A DNA stretch of 7,609 bases, taken from assembly GCA_913049615.1 (NCBI GenBank), contig CAJWZI010000061.1, positions 1 through 7,609 of the forward strand. Reading direction: 5' to 3'. Source of the DNA: an uncultured Alphaproteobacteria bacterium. GTDB lineage: Bacteria; Pseudomonadota; Alphaproteobacteria; GCA-2731375. Of this stretch, positions 7,115 to 7,609 are shown in pieces; position 1 is the stretch's first letter; every line of letters starts with the position of its first letter. A program made the position numbers and the translations under genes. Under the pieces are notes generated by a model. It was not told the DNA's origin and searched no databases. It saw only the letters and a list, made by a program, of their open reading frames with translations.

Positions 7115-7609
7115 CTATTGTGGCACAAGTTTGCGTGTTTCCAGGTAAATCTGGCGGACCTCTGGAAAATTCTCCCTCAGCTTGACCTCAATATCGCTAG
7201 TTGCCTCTTCCACTTCGCTTGAGGTTAGGCCATCCGCAAAATCAAGATCTGCTGCCAGCAGAATATCTCGTGGACCGAGGTGCATGGTGCGTATGTCCTG
7301 TACTCGAACTACCCTACGATCTCCATTAACCAAAGCGCGGCAACCCTCCACTACTTCCGGCTCTGCCGCCTCACCAATTAAAAGTGCCTTGCATTCATAC
7401 GCCAGGAAAAGAGCCACGCCCGCCAGCACGCAACCGATGGCAATTGCGGCCGCACCATCCATCCACATTAAGCCCAGTTTTTGGCCTAAAAATATGCCCA
7501 CCATAGCAATAGCCAATCCAAGAAGAGCGGCGCTGTCCTCAAACAACACGGTGAACAAGGCCGGGTCCTTGCCGCGGCGTACCGCCTCAAAAAAGCCCAT
7601 TTGTCCCTT
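7115..7609 (-). CDS. Cation diffusion facilitator (CDF) family transporter, C-terminal part, cut by window edge
   Basis: The frame is open to the right edge; an internal Met at 7600 begins a visible 161-aa stretch, with three more in-frame codons before the edge. The full protein (usually about 300 aa) would start outside the window. Visible parts, numbered from that Met, are two transmembrane segments at about 16-39 and 45-68, then a soluble domain at about 72-161 resembling the CDF cytoplasmic dimerisation domain (an LGPRDILLAADLDF strand, then helix and final strand). The segment FTVLFEDSAALLG (16-28) matches the fifth transmembrane helix of CDF proteins. It has the Asp of the metal site, but by my alignment it lacks the His seen in E. 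coli YiiP and instead resembles the ZnT9-like branch. CDF proteins exchange Zn2+ or other divalent metals for protons at the membrane. The metal is unknown, and the gene is convergent with the molybdenum enzyme, so it is probably functionally unrelated. Confidence 0.85.
   Translation of the reverse strand, partial: KGQMGFFEAVRRGKDPALFTVLFEDSAALLGLAIAMVGIFLGQKLGLMWMDGAAAIAIGCVLAGVALFLAYECKALLIGEAAEPEVVEGCRALVNGDRRVVRVQDIRTMHLGPRDILLAADLDFADGLTSSEVEEATSDIEVKLRENFPEVRQIYLETRKLVPQ

Overview
This looks like a chromosomal fragment from a Pseudomonadota bacterium, possibly an alphaproteobacterium. That is a judgement from protein style alone (an alphaproteobacterial-looking CysQ, a feruloyl-CoA synthase beside an acyl-CoA dehydrogenase, a CoxL-like molybdenum hydroxylase subunit) and is not certain. 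There are no rRNA or tRNA genes, insertion sequences, CRISPR arrays or phage genes.

Layout from left to right. Positions 1-187 hold no gene I recognise and lead into cysQ (+, 188-955), a PAP phosphatase. A 183-bp gap with no gene separates it from a convergent leftward operon, read from right to left: an acyl-CoA dehydrogenase (3182-4396), then a 59-codon reading frame (2993-3172) that matches only the N-terminus of a zinc-type alcohol dehydrogenase/quinone oxidoreductase and then stops, then a feruloyl-CoA synthase (1139-2944). Divergent from this operon, across a 269-bp regulatory region with a good sigma70-like promoter (4596-4624) and a strong Shine-Dalgarno, is a rightward gene for a 769-aa xanthine dehydrogenase/CoxL-type molybdopterin-binding subunit (4666-6975). 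A convergent cation diffusion facilitator transporter (7115-7609) is cut by the right edge.

How the genes may work together. The leftward operon looks like a module for aromatic acid side chains: the synthase activates ferulate or a related hydroxycinnamate to its CoA thioester, and the dehydrogenase could desaturate a dihydro (phenylpropanoyl) thioester, as proposed for the hcaC/hcaD pair of Acinetobacter. The hydratase/aldolase and vanillin dehydrogenase needed to finish the classical pathway are not in the window. The divergent molybdenum enzyme may be co-regulated with this module, but its substrate is unknown. It has two odd features: no iron-sulfur or FAD subunit gene next to it, and Gln where family members usually have the catalytic Glu. 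The most notable points are the truncated oxidoreductase inside the operon and the orphan molybdenum subunit with the Gln substitution. I see no clear sign of a wholly new defence or mobile system.
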